Below, piece by piece: positions 32,301-43,263 of a stretch of 64,000 nt of DNA (position 1 is its first letter; each line of letters starts with the position of its first letter). The position numbers and the translations under genes are program-made. The notes below the pieces were generated by a model that saw only the letters and a list, made by a program, of their open reading frames with translations, was not told where the DNA came from and ran no database searches. The stretch is from Ooceraea biroi (Eukaryota; Arthropoda; Insecta; Hymenoptera; Formicidae): NCBI RefSeq assembly GCF_003672135.1, contig NC_039513.1, forward strand, positions 2,232,833-2,296,832. The letters run 5' to 3'.

Positions 32301-35300
32301 TTTGCCTTTCCGGTAATAGAAAAACATCAAGTGTCTAAAATATTCTTTGTTTTCTTCCATCTTCAAAAGAGTACAAAACTGACACGAATCAATTTATCTG
32401 AAACAACTTTTTGCCTAAAGATGCGTTGAAATGTCACCTTTAAGCATATGTATATAAATCGTATGTTTTCAATAACATTGATATATTCAGACATGTTCCA
32501 ACGCCATCTATTAAAAATCGGTACGAACTTTCCGGACGACCCAATACATGTGCATACAAAGCGATTCTGTGTAACTTGCCCGATCATTCGATCTTCCCGA
32601 GCGCTTGTTTCACGAAAACGGCCCTGACCCGGCCGTCTGTAGTATGAGCCAGTCTCTCGAAACCGGGAATAAATCCGATTAATGACGGACGGACTTACTC
32701 CAAACTGGTTGGCAACGTACCATTGACTGTGATTCTCCTGTAGGAGAGTCACAATACGAGCACAATCTGTCTCAGATAAATGACGCATAGGCATCGTAAA
32801 AGAACAACGAGCAGAAAACGGAAGTAGGAGAAAACAGAATAGATAAAAGAAAAGAAGAAATGTAAAAATAAGTAAACGAATAAGTAAAAACCTTAACTAG
32901 TGATATATCAGACAGTATCAAAAATCGCCAATAGCATAACTCCGAACAGCTCAGTATACGTATGCGTATGTAAGCATAAGCACATGTGAGTACAAATGAG
33001 CGATCTTAAGTAATGTAGCTGAACTCTTTCACTTACGAGAAACGTCTTACGTCTTGTCGCCGCCTAGCGGCAAGACTTTCCACTAGTTGCGTGCAATCCG
33101 TGAGCGCTCACATACACGCGCGCACACACACACACGCACGCACACGCACGCACACACAAAACTAAGCGTAAATCCGACCGTGCAACCTCCACGTGGTACG
33201 CTTTGGATAAAACTAACGCCGGCGGTTCACAAATTTTTTCAACTTTTGGTAGAAAAGTGTGTACTTTGTTATTGCTGACTTAATAAAGATTAATATAGTG
33301 CGCTAGAAATCAATGTTTTAACATTAATTAACATTATTTTCCATTGTATGTATCTTACTGAAATTTAGCAATTTCTCAGTTTTGTCCCATAAAACCACAG
33401 TGGCCACCATGAAAAAAATCTTATAGCTATTCGGCAAATTTTTGTCAAATTCATGGTATTGAAAAGTATAAAAAAATGTGAACAAATTTTTTTGTCATTC
33501 TCTACGATTGTTTTTAAGGTCAAAATGACAAAGTGAAAAATCATTCATTTTTACGTTATATTCATCCATTTTCAGCATGGTTACATGTTTTCGAAAAAAT
33601 TTGGGCAAGTATACCGTTCAATAGAGCAAAGTTTCAGCTTTAAGAATCCGTTTCTTAAATTGCTGTGCGATGATTTTTACCGGAGTTATGAGCAATCAAA
33701 GTAAACAATGCCAATTTTTATTTAATCGGCGATAACTCAGTAACAAAAACTCGTAGAAAAATTTAAAAAAAAGGGTTTTGTAGGAAAAACTTCAATCTTT
33801 TACAATAAATAATCGAGAAGTTTCGCAGAATATTTTTTTGATACGTGACAGACCTTCAAAATGAAAAGAAAATTTCTTATTTTGTCTAGTTCGCAGTTTT
33901 GTGTATGTAAAAATTACCAAACGTCACAGAAATTTAAACTCATGGCAACCGTTCGAAAGTAGAAGTTTCAAGCTTTAAAATTCTTTTTTTGAATTTAAAT
34001 TTCGTTCATTTTTAACAAAGTTACAGCTGCTTGAAGTTTGCTTATTTTTTAAGAAAAGTATGGTGTTCCTCTAGTTTTTGTGAGTAGTGTATATGTATTT
34101 TGTTGCAGCTATCGACGCAGAATATCCCGATTCGCCTCTTTCGCCTATGTTCCCGTTAACACAGGTGGTGGCGGCGCATGTATCACCACCGCTACCACCG
34201 CAGATAATGCCGCCACCACCACCTCTTGTGTTAACGGGATTTCGTCCGGCAACAGCGACCCCGGCGACAGCGGCCCCGGCCCCAGCCTCCCCGGCGACAG
34301 CGGCCCCGGTTCGGATGACAGCGGAGGGAAAGATTGTACCGAGTAAGTATATAAAATATATATATATACAGGGTGTTCCATGAGAAGTTGCTGAAGGTAA
34401 ACGATGGGTTCTCCCCTCCATGACTTCAGAAAGTGTCTTACGGTTAACGGTCGTTCATCTGAGTGTCCGCAGTTTTATTCTGGTTGTGGTAGATGCAAGT
34501 CTGTGCGCGTCAAAATGAGTAATCTGACGACGGAAGAAAAGATTTATCTTGTCAAGTGCTTCTTTTCCAGAGGAAAAGTTTATAGCAATGCTTACAGGGG
34601 GTTTCGTACTAAATACGGAACACATAAAGTTAAGAGCGAAAACACGCTGAAAAGGTTAGAATTTATTATTTCTTTAAACGTATGCGTACGTCACTCCATT
34701 TTTTAGCAATAAATCTGCATTAAAATAATGTTTTGTGTTATTTTTATCAGAATTATCGATAATTTTATGCAGTATGGAACTATCCAAGACCGTAGACATG
34801 ATCTGCCAGGTCCTTCTGTGTCTGTAGCTGCAGAAGAAAACATTGAAGATATTAAGAAGTATTTTGAAGAGAATCCAAATTCTTCCATTCGGAAAGCTGC
34901 CCAAGCTCTTGAAATATCCAAAACAACGTTACACAGGATTTTAAAACATTTCCTGAAAATGCATCCCTATAAAATAACATCGCATCAATTGCTATCCAAA
35001 CGCGCTATGACGAAACCTGTGGAATTCTGCAAGACGATAAATAGAATGTTTGAAGATGGCAAACTTGATGCAAAATTGATAATTTACACGGACGAAGCAC
35101 ATTTCTGGCTAAATGGTTATGTTAATAAACAAAATTATAGATTTTGGGGGTCGGAAAATCCCAACGTTTCCCTGGCTAAACTTTTACATCGACAAAAAAT
35201 AACAGCATGGGCTGCGATCTCGGTAAAAGGAATTTATCTGCAATTCTTCGAATCAACAGTCACTGGTGAAAGTTACAAGCAGCTTCTCGAAACACAATTC

Positions 35301-36280
35301 TTCCCTCATGCAAAAAAAGAAGCCTGGTCGGAGGATTTCATTTCATGCACGATGGAGCGACACCACATCGAACCCAGGAGGTCTTCGAAACAATCCATAA
35401 AGTTTATGGCAATCGAGTCATCGGTCTGGGATACCCCAAATTTGTCCAGGGGGGACTAGAATGGCCACCGTACTCGCCGGATTTAAATCCATGTGACTTC
35501 TTTCTTTGGGGATACATTAAGGACCATTGTTATGCCGGAAATCCAGAAACAGTGTTAGAGTTAGTAGTAGCTATTAAAAAGGTCGTCAGCAACATTAAAG
35601 ACGACATGTTAGAAAAAGTTTTCAGAAGTTTTCGTAAAAGAATTGATTTTTGTACAAATTCAGATGGTGTACACTTTGAAAATATTTATCATTAGCTTAC
35701 TTGATTATTAGCATATTTTTCATTAATAAAATAAACTGATATACAAACATTTTGCTAAATTTTATTTATACCCATTAAAAAACTGCAAACTTTCCTCTTT
35801 CCAACGCAATTTTTGTTTTTTCAATAACTGCATACGTTTAAAAATGACAGCTGATTAGTTTCAGCAACTTCCCATGGGACACCCGAGTTTTATATATATA
35901 TCAATCTATCAGTGCCAGGATTTAGTTGCATTTCGAGCCGATTTCGTTGTCAACTCCCACTGTCTCCCTTTTACCGCGCGTATCTTAGAAACGAGGTACC
36001 GGACGCTAATAAACATAAACAAGATACATGCCGCTAGATTAGAAATACAATTACAATACGCGGCAAGAGGGGGACAGTGGGAGTTGACAACGAAATAGGT
36101 TAGAAATTGTCAATTAAATCCCGGCAGTGTCTACATATATATTAATATAAATTATTTGTTTCAGAACGATGGAGACGCGCTGGCCGCCATCTGTGGCGTG
36201 GCGGCCGTGGCGGGCGCGGCGGACGAGGCGGCCGTGGCGGGCGCGTCGTAAACGTGCAGTACTTCCATTTCTCATTCTAA
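29357..36280 (+). CDS. Three-exon gene for a 120-residue Pro/Ala-rich, RGG-tailed protein
   Basis: Exon 1 is 29,357-29,369 (AGCCATGG context, donor GTGAGT), exon 2 is 34,109-34,342 (acceptor TTGTTGCAG, donor GTAAGT) and exon 3 is 36,165-36,280 (acceptor TTGTTTCAG, stop TAA). Phases agree (1, 1) and the spliced length of 363 nt is divisible by three, giving 120 residues. Residues 5-80 are rich in Pro and Ala (PPLPPQIMPPPPP; repeated PAT/APA). Residues 82-90 are basic (KRWRRAGRH) and 94-109 form an RGG box (repeated GGR), typical of RNA-binding or condensate-forming proteins. It ends VVNVQYFHFSF. Without the transposons, intron 1 would be about 108 nt. The product is unrecognised. The inverted RGG copy at 29,195-29,277 preserves the same frame, supporting it. 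Confidence 0.6.
31260..32544 (-). mobile_element. Mariner element, 1,285 bp, nested in the Tc1 transposase
   Basis: Inverted ends read TTGGGTCGTCCGGAAAGTTC over about 30 bp, flanked by TA (31,258-31,259 and 32,545-32,546). The length is standard for mariner. It sits between ...QVTQNRFVC and the next conserved block of the Tc1 transposase, so the Tc1 element was there first. Confidence 0.93.
31391..32366 (-). pseudogene. Mariner transposase with two homopolymer frame breaks
   Basis: Starts MKMEENKEYFRHLMFFYYRK at 32,366. Helix-turn-helix segments (AERTVRKWFAKFRAGD; TTRELAEILKISKTTVHDHV) are followed by WVPHNL. The catalytic triad is DD34D: TGDEKWI, HQDNARPH and PPYSQDIAPSDFHLF. Frame changes fall at A-runs near 31,983 and 31,800, each explained by one base. 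Ends at 31,391. Confidence 0.9.
34369..35887 (+). mobile_element. Tc1/mariner-superfamily element in intron 2 of the RGG gene
   Basis: The left end CAGGGTGTTCCATGAGAAGT follows TA. The right end is the diverged complement of this, ...ACTTCCCATGGGACACCCGAG. It contains one transposase gene in the same direction as the host gene. The right boundary is approximate by a few bases. Confidence 0.8.
34515..35695 (+). pseudogene. Transposase (mariner superfamily) with a GT-AG intron and one frame break
   Basis: The start MSNLTTEEKIYLVKCFFSRG at 34,515 leads to a 96-nt gap at 34,655-34,750 with GTTAG and TATCAG borders. Removing it joins the frame to IIDNFMQYGTIQDRRHDLPG in phase. The DNA-binding region (SIRKAAQALEISKTTLHRIL) and catalytic motifs (YTDEAHF, MHDGATPH, PPYSPDLNPCDFFLWGYIKD) are intact. 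One base is missing near 35,343, shifting the frame just before the second Asp motif. The C-terminus ends at 35,695. The small intron is unusual for a mariner-type gene. Confidence 0.8.
35908..36131. repeat. MITE-like inverted repeat in intron 2
   Basis: Arms of about 70 bp share ATTTCGTTGTCAACTCCCAC and CAGTGCC-GGATTTA at about 75-80% identity. They are separated by about 85 bp. It ends about 35 bp before the exon 3 acceptor. Confidence 0.75.
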
Positions 36281-36406
36281 TATATTTTAATAAAAACTAA
36301 TAAATCAAAATACATTATATGTATATATGTTTTCTTTTTATTAATACCCTATCGCCATTCCTGATTCCATAATGGTAGTATATGGTAGTGTCTCGCACCA
36401 ATTATT

Positions 36407-36765
36407 AATTAATATTAATACCCTATCGCCATTCCTGATGAAGAAAAAGTCTAATAGTGAATGAGCGCGTTTTTCTATTTTGTTCTATTAATTTTCTTTC
36501 TCTTTACGTTGCAGTAAATCTCGCTCTCTTCATCCTGTCTATTATCTTCTAACAAAACGATTATCGATGCTCCTGTGTTCAAGTCGATCACGTCGTGATA
36601 ACGAACATTGTTAATGTAACTATTATTTATATATAGATAACAAACATAATACTTACATTTGTTTCAGCATTATACATATTGTATATGTATCTTACATTGT
36701 ATTGATTTATCTATTAATATAACTGTGAAAGCTGCATTTACTTATTAGTAATATTACTGACAAGC
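36407..36765 (+). repeat. Right member of the 350-bp inverted duplication
   Basis: Partner of 28,757-29,107. Just before it the 26-bp segment around TACCCTATCGCCATTCCTGA occurs twice (about 36,341 and 36,408), a small tandem duplication in the 3' UTR of the RGG gene. AATAAAAAC at about 36,290 is a possible polyadenylation signal. Confidence 0.85.
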
Positions 36766-36869
36766 GACACTACCCAAGTGCCACACGCCAATTTTGATAA
36801 GCTTTGAATATGTTGTTGTCTAGGTCAAAATATGAGACACGTATTTTTTTATACGGGCCCGTATCGCTA

Positions 36870-37260
36870 TTAAGGGGGTGAAACACCCTCTTGAAAAAAA
36901 TCGGTTTTTATATTTCTTAGCGAATACCGTGAAAACAATAAAAAATATAAAAAAAGTTTCAAGTAAAAGTTTTATGGCTTCTAATGTACTTCATAACAGT
37001 GCAATTCGATTTTTCGAAAATGTCAGGGATCAGGACCCCGGGGCTCGTCACTGCTCCGGTATTTCAAGACTCCAACCCTTCCTGCCGTGCACACACACAC
37101 ACGCACGCGCACACACACACACACGCACACACACGCGCGCACACACACACACGAGGTGTAAATCCGACCGTGCAACCTCCATGCGGTACACCTTGGGTAA
37201 TGCTAATGCCGGCGGTACTAATAACTTTCAAGCCTCATAACTCACAGAGTAATGAGTGAA
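36870..37260. repeat. Relic related to the Tc1 inverted end, with a CA/CG microsatellite
   Basis: GTAAATCCGACCGTGCAACC and ATGCCGGCGGT after the microsatellite (37,090-37,152) match, with changes, the inner part of the Tc1 inverted ends (33,165-33,230). This is probably a decayed end of a related element. The open frames through the CA run are artefacts. Confidence 0.65.
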
Positions 37261-37325
37261 AAAATATTTTCATATAGTGTTTTGGAAAGCTCTCGAGGTA
37301 AGCTACAAGGATATTCAATAATAAA

Positions 37326-37512
37326 TAGGGTGTTCAATTTAAAAAAACAAAGTTGAACTCTTTCTGACTTTGGCATGTTCACTCAAGGTCAAACCAATGA
37401 CACCATCTTATGTGCCTCTTCGAACCAAACAACTTTTGTCTGAAACATTTCTTTCTAAAATGCATAGTTTATGAAATATTCGACCGTTTCCAGACTTTTG
37501 TTACACCCTGTA
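37326..37512. repeat. Short nonautonomous mariner-type element
   Basis: About 187 bp between TAGGGTGTTC and TTACACCCTGTA, complementary outer ends typical of mariner-derived MITEs. No coding sequence. The right end abuts the TA-rich boundary of the next element. Confidence 0.55.
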
Positions 37513-37704
37513 TATATATTCCGTAACATATTGTGTTGTGAATTATATATTTGTCCAGATGATTATAAACAACAAAAAGAAACGTATTAGAAGACGGAAA
37601 AAGATTATTAAACAGGTCATTTATTCATTTAAAATTAAAAGCAACTTATTCTTTTTAGTGAAAAAAATTATGCGTACTTGAGTGTTCCATTATCGAAAAA
37701 TTTG

Positions 37705-37800
37705 GTGGTGCTGAAAAGAACCGTTTGGTAGTTCTGAAAAGAACTGTTTAATGGTTCTAAAAAGAACTGTTTGATAGTTCTGAAAGGAACTTAGAAAACT
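37705..37800. repeat. Tandem GTTCT-AAAAGAAC palindromic units
   Basis: Four to five units of about 27 bp, each with AGTTCTGAAAAGAACTGTTT, a small palindrome (GTTCT/AGAAC). It lies between the left end and the transposase stop of the Tc1-like element. Confidence 0.7.
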
Positions 37801-38843
37801 ACTGATTCAGTAGTCGGTCCAATAACCTTCTCGTGGCAATTACTTGCTGCAATCTTTTGCCAATCGAACCGCTTAAATTTTCAAAATAATGAGGCTTACG
37901 TCTTAAGCCTTCCCATACATTTTTCGCGTGCGCAACCAGATTTTCTCTAGTTTTCTCTTGACCACAATCCCGCGAATTCCCAATTACTCCCCAAATATTT
38001 TCAATTAAATTGAGATCCGGGGATTTGGGTGGCCAATCGAGAAGTTCAATCTCCGGATGTTGAGCGAACCATTCTTTCACTATGTGGGCAGTATGGACAG
38101 CAGTATTATCTTGAACCAATCTAAATGTCGGCATATCTTCTTCGGTGTATATCCTTCGAACGCTGGGGAGCAACACGGTCTCCAGAATATTCACATATTC
38201 GAAGGCGTTCATATGCGGCGACACTTCAATTAGTTCTCCAGAACAATGTGCACTTATCCATCTCCACATAGCACAAGTGATGCGCCCACTCCGCTCGTGA
38301 GGAACTACGTATTTTGGATCAAGACGGTGACTTTTAGGCCTCCACACTTGTAAACGTCTGTCATGCGCCGAACAAAATACTTTCTCGTCCGTCCAGATAG
38401 TTCGAACCCAATCGTCCGGTGAAGCTGTATTTAATTAATGCAGCGCAAAAAGCGACACGATTATTGCGAGCTTTGCTCGTTAGAGCAATTTTACGTGCAA
38501 CACGATAACAATGCACGTTCGCTTCGTGTAAACGTCTTTGCGCTGTCCTATCTGATATTTGTAAATGTAATTGATTTATAGAATGCGACACCGGAAGAAA
38601 AGGATTCGAATCTGTTTAACTGACAAGAAGTCTATTTTCTTCAGTGGTTGTCAATCGCTGCCTACGATTGTGTTCTCGCTTATCCTTCAATCCCTCCGCT
38701 CCCTCCTCTTGCCACCGCTTGATCCATTTACGCACATTAGTTTCACTGCACGGAATACGACGTGCAATATCTCGCACACCTATGCCACTTTCCCACATCC
38801 CAATAATGCGGCCACGATGAACAATATCCAGATTGCCTGCCAT
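37799..38843 (-). pseudogene. Tc1-like transposase, frameshifted
   Basis: The N-terminus MAGNLDIVHRGRIIGMWESG has a helix-turn-helix (VRDIARRIPCSETNVRKWIK). A second block SDRTAQRRLHEANVHCYRVA and the catalytic motifs WTDEKVF (near 38,390), VQDNTAVH and PPKSPDLNLIENIWG (DD34E) follow. Frame changes near 38,625 and 38,430 interrupt it. Ends at 37,799. Confidence 0.85.
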
Positions 38844-39469
38844 AATTGCACGAAATGAAAAAGGTTAAAACAAATAAATAGCCGATTATGTTTTGTTTTC
38901 CATCTCTTGTAGTATTTGTGTCGTGCAGCTATAGCAAGCATCTTTAAGGCATAAGCTACAATTATAAATTTGAGCAATTTCGTGAAAAGACGATTGCAAC
39001 AATTAATTGCAATTGAAAAGGATACTGAACCGATTGGATGCATTGCATGCATAATTTTCTTTTCACTAAAAAGAATAAGTTGCTTTTAATTTTAAATGAA
39101 TAAATGACCTGTTTAATAATCTTTTTCCGTCTTCTTATACGTTTCTTTTTGTTGTTTATAACCATCTGGACAAATATATAGTTCACAACACAATATGTTA
39201 CGGAATATATATATCGTTACAGATAAATATAAAGATCGGTACGAATTTTTAACATGAGGAAGATATAATCCATGCATCTCTAAATTAGAGAGAGAATAAA
39301 GAAGAGTGGAATAAATAAAAAATCAGTTATATATTATTTTTCTTATTATTCTATGTTACTATGTTATTTCCAATGTGCGCTCTTTCCAAAGTGCGCGCGC
39401 GTTACTCATTATCGACTCTGTGGGTAAAATGGGTTGATAAGTCCGGCTACTGCATGACCTATCGATTCA

Positions 39470-39668
39470 TTGACGGACAGTGTACAACTTATAGACTCAT
39501 ATGATTTTGATGCTGAAGAAGATAATTACGATGACGATGAAGTTTGCATTATAGATAACGAAGGTGGAAGTATAGATCTAGGTTATAAAAAAAGAGCGGT
39601 TGAATTTTGGAACAGTGGAAAAAGAGGACGTTTATCTGTTGCTACTGTACAGAATCGTTTTAAAAAGG
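39470..39668 (+). pseudogene. Possible first exon of a DDE transposase family
   Basis: MTDSVQLIDSYDFDAEEDNY is followed by an acidic stretch and LGYKKRAVEFWNSGKRGRLS, ending VQNRFKKV at a GTAAAT donor. The last part resembles the N-terminal DNA-binding exon of the insect DDE family whose C-terminal relics lie at 55,800 and 60,690. That link is from memory. No downstream exons follow here. Confidence 0.35.
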
Positions 39669-39682
39669 TAAATTGTGATTAA

Positions 39683-40530
39683 AAAATAAGCATAGTACGA
39701 ACCGAAAGCAGATGAATGTAAAATATGTATACCCAGCCAGCAAAACGGTAACATAATGAGCTCTTAAAGAGGTCATATTTGAGAGTATGATGTCTTACAA
39801 TACCATCAAAAAGATAACATAATGATATCATAATGTTGTCCAATGCGTCGATTTTAGAGGAAATGAAGACATCATAGAAATGATGTCGCAAAGAGCTCTT
39901 CAAAGTGACATCTAATAGATGTCACAAAAGCCTTTATATTAGGAGGTGGACAGTGACCGAAATAAAACTACCGCCATCGGAGTAAGTACAACCGACCGCG
40001 CGCACGTATCGCTAGAATAACGCTTACTTATCCGTACTCTCTTTTCAGACAACCGTGAGCGAAAGAAGACCACACATTTGTTTATATTCTAAATCATTTA
40101 TTATATAAAGTTTTTGTAAATGTAATATGTAATAATATAAAAATCATAATATATGTATCATAATATACCTATGTATTAAGAACAAGCGTTTGCTTCGCTA
40201 GAATAAAAATATAAATAAATCTTCTTATTGTCGACACCAACTGGCAATTTATTAATATATAAGTACAATTCCATACGTTTCGACCATTGCTTTTGGTCCT
40301 CTTCAGTGTACAAATTAATGTCTTCTTCTATAATACAACCACATAAACAAAAAAATAAATATATATATATACTTTGAAGCAACATCTACATAACAAACTA
40401 GCAATACTTACTACCAGAAAAAGACACAAAAAATTTTTAACTTATTAAAAGACAGAAGAGAAAGAAAAATAAGAAAAGAAAACACGTCCGTTAGTGGTGG
40501 AGATCAGCAAACGAATGAAGTCCACAGTAA
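39683..40530. other. No gene recognised
   Basis: A region at 39,740-39,930 contains mutually complementary pieces (AGAGCTC/GAGCTCTT and ATGATGTC/GACATCAT), probably a decayed foldback repeat. The rest is AT-rich. Confidence 0.35.
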
Positions 40531-40535
40531 CACTG

Positions 40536-42210
40536 CTAGATGTTATTCAGAATGGGATCATAAACACTCGGAAGATTTTCCGTGTCCTTCTGTAGGTTAA
40601 TCGCATTCGGATTTCTTTTGATAAATATCATTTCCGCGATCTCCCTTCTTTTCAGATGCTCTTCCTGATGTATAATATTTACTTCGGACCATTTAAAATC
40701 ATGTGCACCGGACATTCTATGTCTGCTGACCACCGGACCAGTTAGCATCCTTCTTAATGTCTTTTTTATGTTCTTTCATTCTCGTAGCCAGATGTCTTTT
40801 AGTTTGGCCAATGTAGCACGCATTACATTCCGCACAATCAAGTTTGTAAACAACGCATGTTTTGTTATCATTTTTAAGAATGTCCTTACCACATTTGATG
40901 AAACAATCTAACTGTTTATTAGTTGTGTGTACAATGTTTACATTAAGTTGTTTAAAAATATTATAGATGGTACTACTAAGACGCTTAATGTATGGCAATT
41001 TCACAAACCAACCATACTTCTTATTATTAACATCGATGACAATATTGTTATTCTCTTTCATGTTCCTATGTTTAATCACCTTTAATCTATTCATTATGTG
41101 TTTGTTTATAAAATTAAGCGGATAGCAGTTGTTAAGTAAAATGAATTTGACCAACTCGATGTTATCATCGTGGAATCTAGTGTCGGCCAACAAAATAGCT
41201 CTGTTCACTAAACTATTAACAACACTGATTTTGTGTAGAACTGGATTCGAGGATAAATAGTTAACGTAACGACCTGAGAATGTTGGCTTACGGTACCAAT
41301 TAGTAATTAAACGTTCGTCTTCTCTAATGACAGTAGTGTCTAGAAAATTAAGGGAATTATTAAGTTCAATTTCAGTAACAAATCTCAAGCGTGGGTGGTA
41401 ACTATTAAAACAGTCGAGAGTGCGTTGAATCCGGTCCGTCGGTAAAATCATAAATATGTCGTCTACATGTCTCAAATATAATTAAACATTAAAGTCAAGA
41501 GTTTGAATACAAAATGTCTCCAAGTCGTCCATAACGATATCAGCTACGATCGGTGACAAGGGGGACCCCATGGGGGTGTCAAAAACCTGACTATAAAATT
41601 TTCCATCGAAAGAAAAGAAAGTAGAGTCTAAAATAATATCGATTGCATATAAAAATTGATCTTTGTTGAGCTTGGTATTGTTAGAAATCAAACTCCATCT
41701 TTTCTCAATACCTTTTTTAACTAACTCCTTCGGTATATTTGTGAACAGGGAAACCACGTCCAGAGAAATCATGGATTCATTTGTCTCAATCTTCAATTTG
41801 CGAACATCATCGACAAAGCTTCAGCTATCCTTAACATTAGATGTCGGTTTCGGAATGGAATCGGTTAATATTTCATGTAAGAAGACAGCCACATTATATA
41901 GAGGGCTACCAACAGCGGAAACAATAATTCGTAAAGGACAATTTGGCTTGTGGATTTTAGGTAGGCCATAGCAACGAGAAATGTTGCCGTTAGTAACACG
42001 TAAGCATCTATATGTTTGTTTGTCGATAATGTTCAGATTAAGCCATGACTTAATTAAATCATTAACTTTGTTATTAAGCAGTCTGGTGGGGTCTTTGTTA
42101 AGGGTACATTTGCCCTTGCAGCGCTCCAAAATAGGTGGTTTTTCCGGAATTTTTTTTCTTAAACTAAACCTAATCGATATTTCATTTATATAGGCTTGTT
42201 GTATGAACAT
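40536..42210 (-). pseudogene. Penelope-like element: reverse transcriptase plus GIY-YIG endonuclease
   Basis: Conserved blocks on the minus strand: YGLPKIHKPNCPLRIIVSA (template handling), SLDVVSLFTNIP, FDTPMGSPLSPIVADIVMD, then RHVDDIFMILP with the paired catalytic Asp, and NSLNFLDTTV. The C-terminus has YKLDCAECNACYIGQTKRHL and TRMKEHKKDIKK, the GIY-YIG nuclease. Penelope elements reverse-transcribe their RNA and use GIY-YIG for target cutting. In-frame stops at about 41,818 (TGA) and 41,479 (TAA, eight codons before the catalytic Asp pair) and a frame change near 40,740 disable it. The N-terminal region upstream of 42,210 is lacking. Confidence 0.9.
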
Positions 42211-42239
42211 TGTACTACATTTATGAATTTTTTAGAAGA

Positions 42240-43263
42240 AATTTATTGAACCACGCGCCCGTAAAATTATTTATCGCGAGCAGCCTCAGAACATTCTTCT
42301 TTTCATGGCGACCATCGTAACTCGTCTCCAGGTGGTCTGAAACAAAAAATTCAAAGTGATATATAATCTTCACACATGTGGCTATCGCATGAACTAGAAT
42401 AAAGCGAAAAGAAAAATTAGAAGTTAAAAAACTAGCGTTCCGAAAAATAAAGATCGAGTTTTCGACAAAAATTGACCATATTTTTTACAATAACAAAAAA
42501 GTACATGCTCTAATAAAATAATCCTAGTTCAGGCGAGAAAGAGACTTGTGTTTTATATAGGCGAACTACAACGAGCTCTCTCGAGCCTCGCGCCGTGGGA
42601 TAAGCATTGCTCGCTATTGCGCGTGGCTCGTGGATCGTCCTTCCCGTCGACAGTCGGTAAATAGGTCGCGAGTCAAAGGACTTGTCGAGCTGCCCGCCAC
42701 GACTACGCGCCGTTGGACCGCCCAATTCGTAGATTCATTTGTTAAAACATATACGTTGCGTCTAGGCTCTAGTCTAGAAGATTCGGTCACCAATTGCATA
42801 CATTATGGAGTGGTCGAACGAAAAAGTTCCAAAAAATTTCTCTACTTAAAATAACATGCATTGCTGCACAGACCACGATCTTTTCTCGTTCACTATCCAT
42901 TTTGAACTAATGAGCGGAAGACCAACCTGTGCGAGCCACGAACTATGACAAGCTATCGCGCCGTGGGTTCTATGCGGCTTGTTGTAGTTCGTACCTTACC
43001 AATTCGTGAGACGAGCTTATTGACGAACCTAAGCAAGCCACGAGCAATGACGAACTACGCGCCGTGGGATCCCACCTTTATACTATCCTGTTTACATCTT
43101 ATCATGTTTACAGACCTTTTTAAACCGATTTAACCTGATCCAGTATGGTTTTGAAAAGAAGGGTCCTACGCGCTACCTGCCTCGCTATTTGCGTCTGTGT
43201 CACATAACGGTCGCTAACTTTCACAATTGTTCGAGTTTTGACTTAATATTTTAAGAATACATT
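42240..43263. other. No gene recognised; repeated CGCGCCGTGGGAT motif
   Basis: CGCGCCGTGGG(A/T) occurs at about 42,588, 42,958 and 43,058, and CGCGCCGTTGGA near 42,707. Nearby are GACGAACTAC/GTAGTTCG fragments in both orientations, so this looks like decayed foldback DNA. It borders the retrovirus LTR at 43,264. Confidence 0.4.

Larger units (their letters stand above)
30507..32794 (-). pseudogene. Tc1-like transposase, split by a mariner insertion
   Basis: The N-terminal part (32,794 to about 32,546) has helix-turn-helix DNA-binding features (VANQFGVSPSVINRIYSRF, GRFRETSAREDR). After the mariner, the frame resumes at about 31,259 with STIRNRLREAGLHARRP. The catalytic part shows FKDESRF (first Asp), VHDNARPH (second Asp) and PDLNPIEYVWDML (Glu), a DD34E pattern. 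A one-base frame break lies near 31,050. The C-terminus ends at 30,507. Confidence 0.85.
29459..34089 (-). mobile_element. Tc1-like element with about 950-bp inverted ends, inside intron 1
   Basis: Ends start CACTACTCACAAAAA and are flanked by TA (29,457-29,458; 34,090-34,091). The left inverted repeat runs to about 30,425 and the right one starts at about 33,113, meeting at a (GT)n/(CA)n tract. Such long ends are unusual; typical Tc1 ends are tens to a few hundred bases. The interior holds a minus-strand Tc1 transposase split by a 1,285-bp mariner (31,260-32,544). The right end stops 17 bp before the exon 2 splice acceptor of the host gene. Confidence 0.9.
37519..39214 (-). mobile_element. 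Tc1-like element with about 150-bp inverted ends
   Basis: Inverted ends (37,519 to about 37,670 and 39,055-39,214) share ATTCCGTAACATATTGTG, TTTGTCCAGATG and TTTAAAATTAAAAGCAACTT. The TA-rich flanks hide the exact borders. It encodes the broken transposase at 37,799-38,843. A set of GTTCT-AAAAGAACTG units (37,705-37,800) lies just inside the left end. Confidence 0.85.

Noticed and set aside
34071..34421. Gly/Ala/Val-rich frames antisense or shifted to exon 2 of the RGG gene
   Set aside because: They are shadows of the proline/alanine-rich exon. Only one frame joins exons 1 and 3 in phase.
36165..36280. Reading exon 3 as an Ala/Val-rich peptide (NDGDALAAICGV)
   Set aside because: Its phase does not follow from exon 2's donor, and the inverted duplicate preserves the RGG frame instead.
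37087..37152. His/Thr-rich frames through CA repeats (also at 33,100)
   Set aside because: Products of dinucleotide microsatellites with no other coding support.
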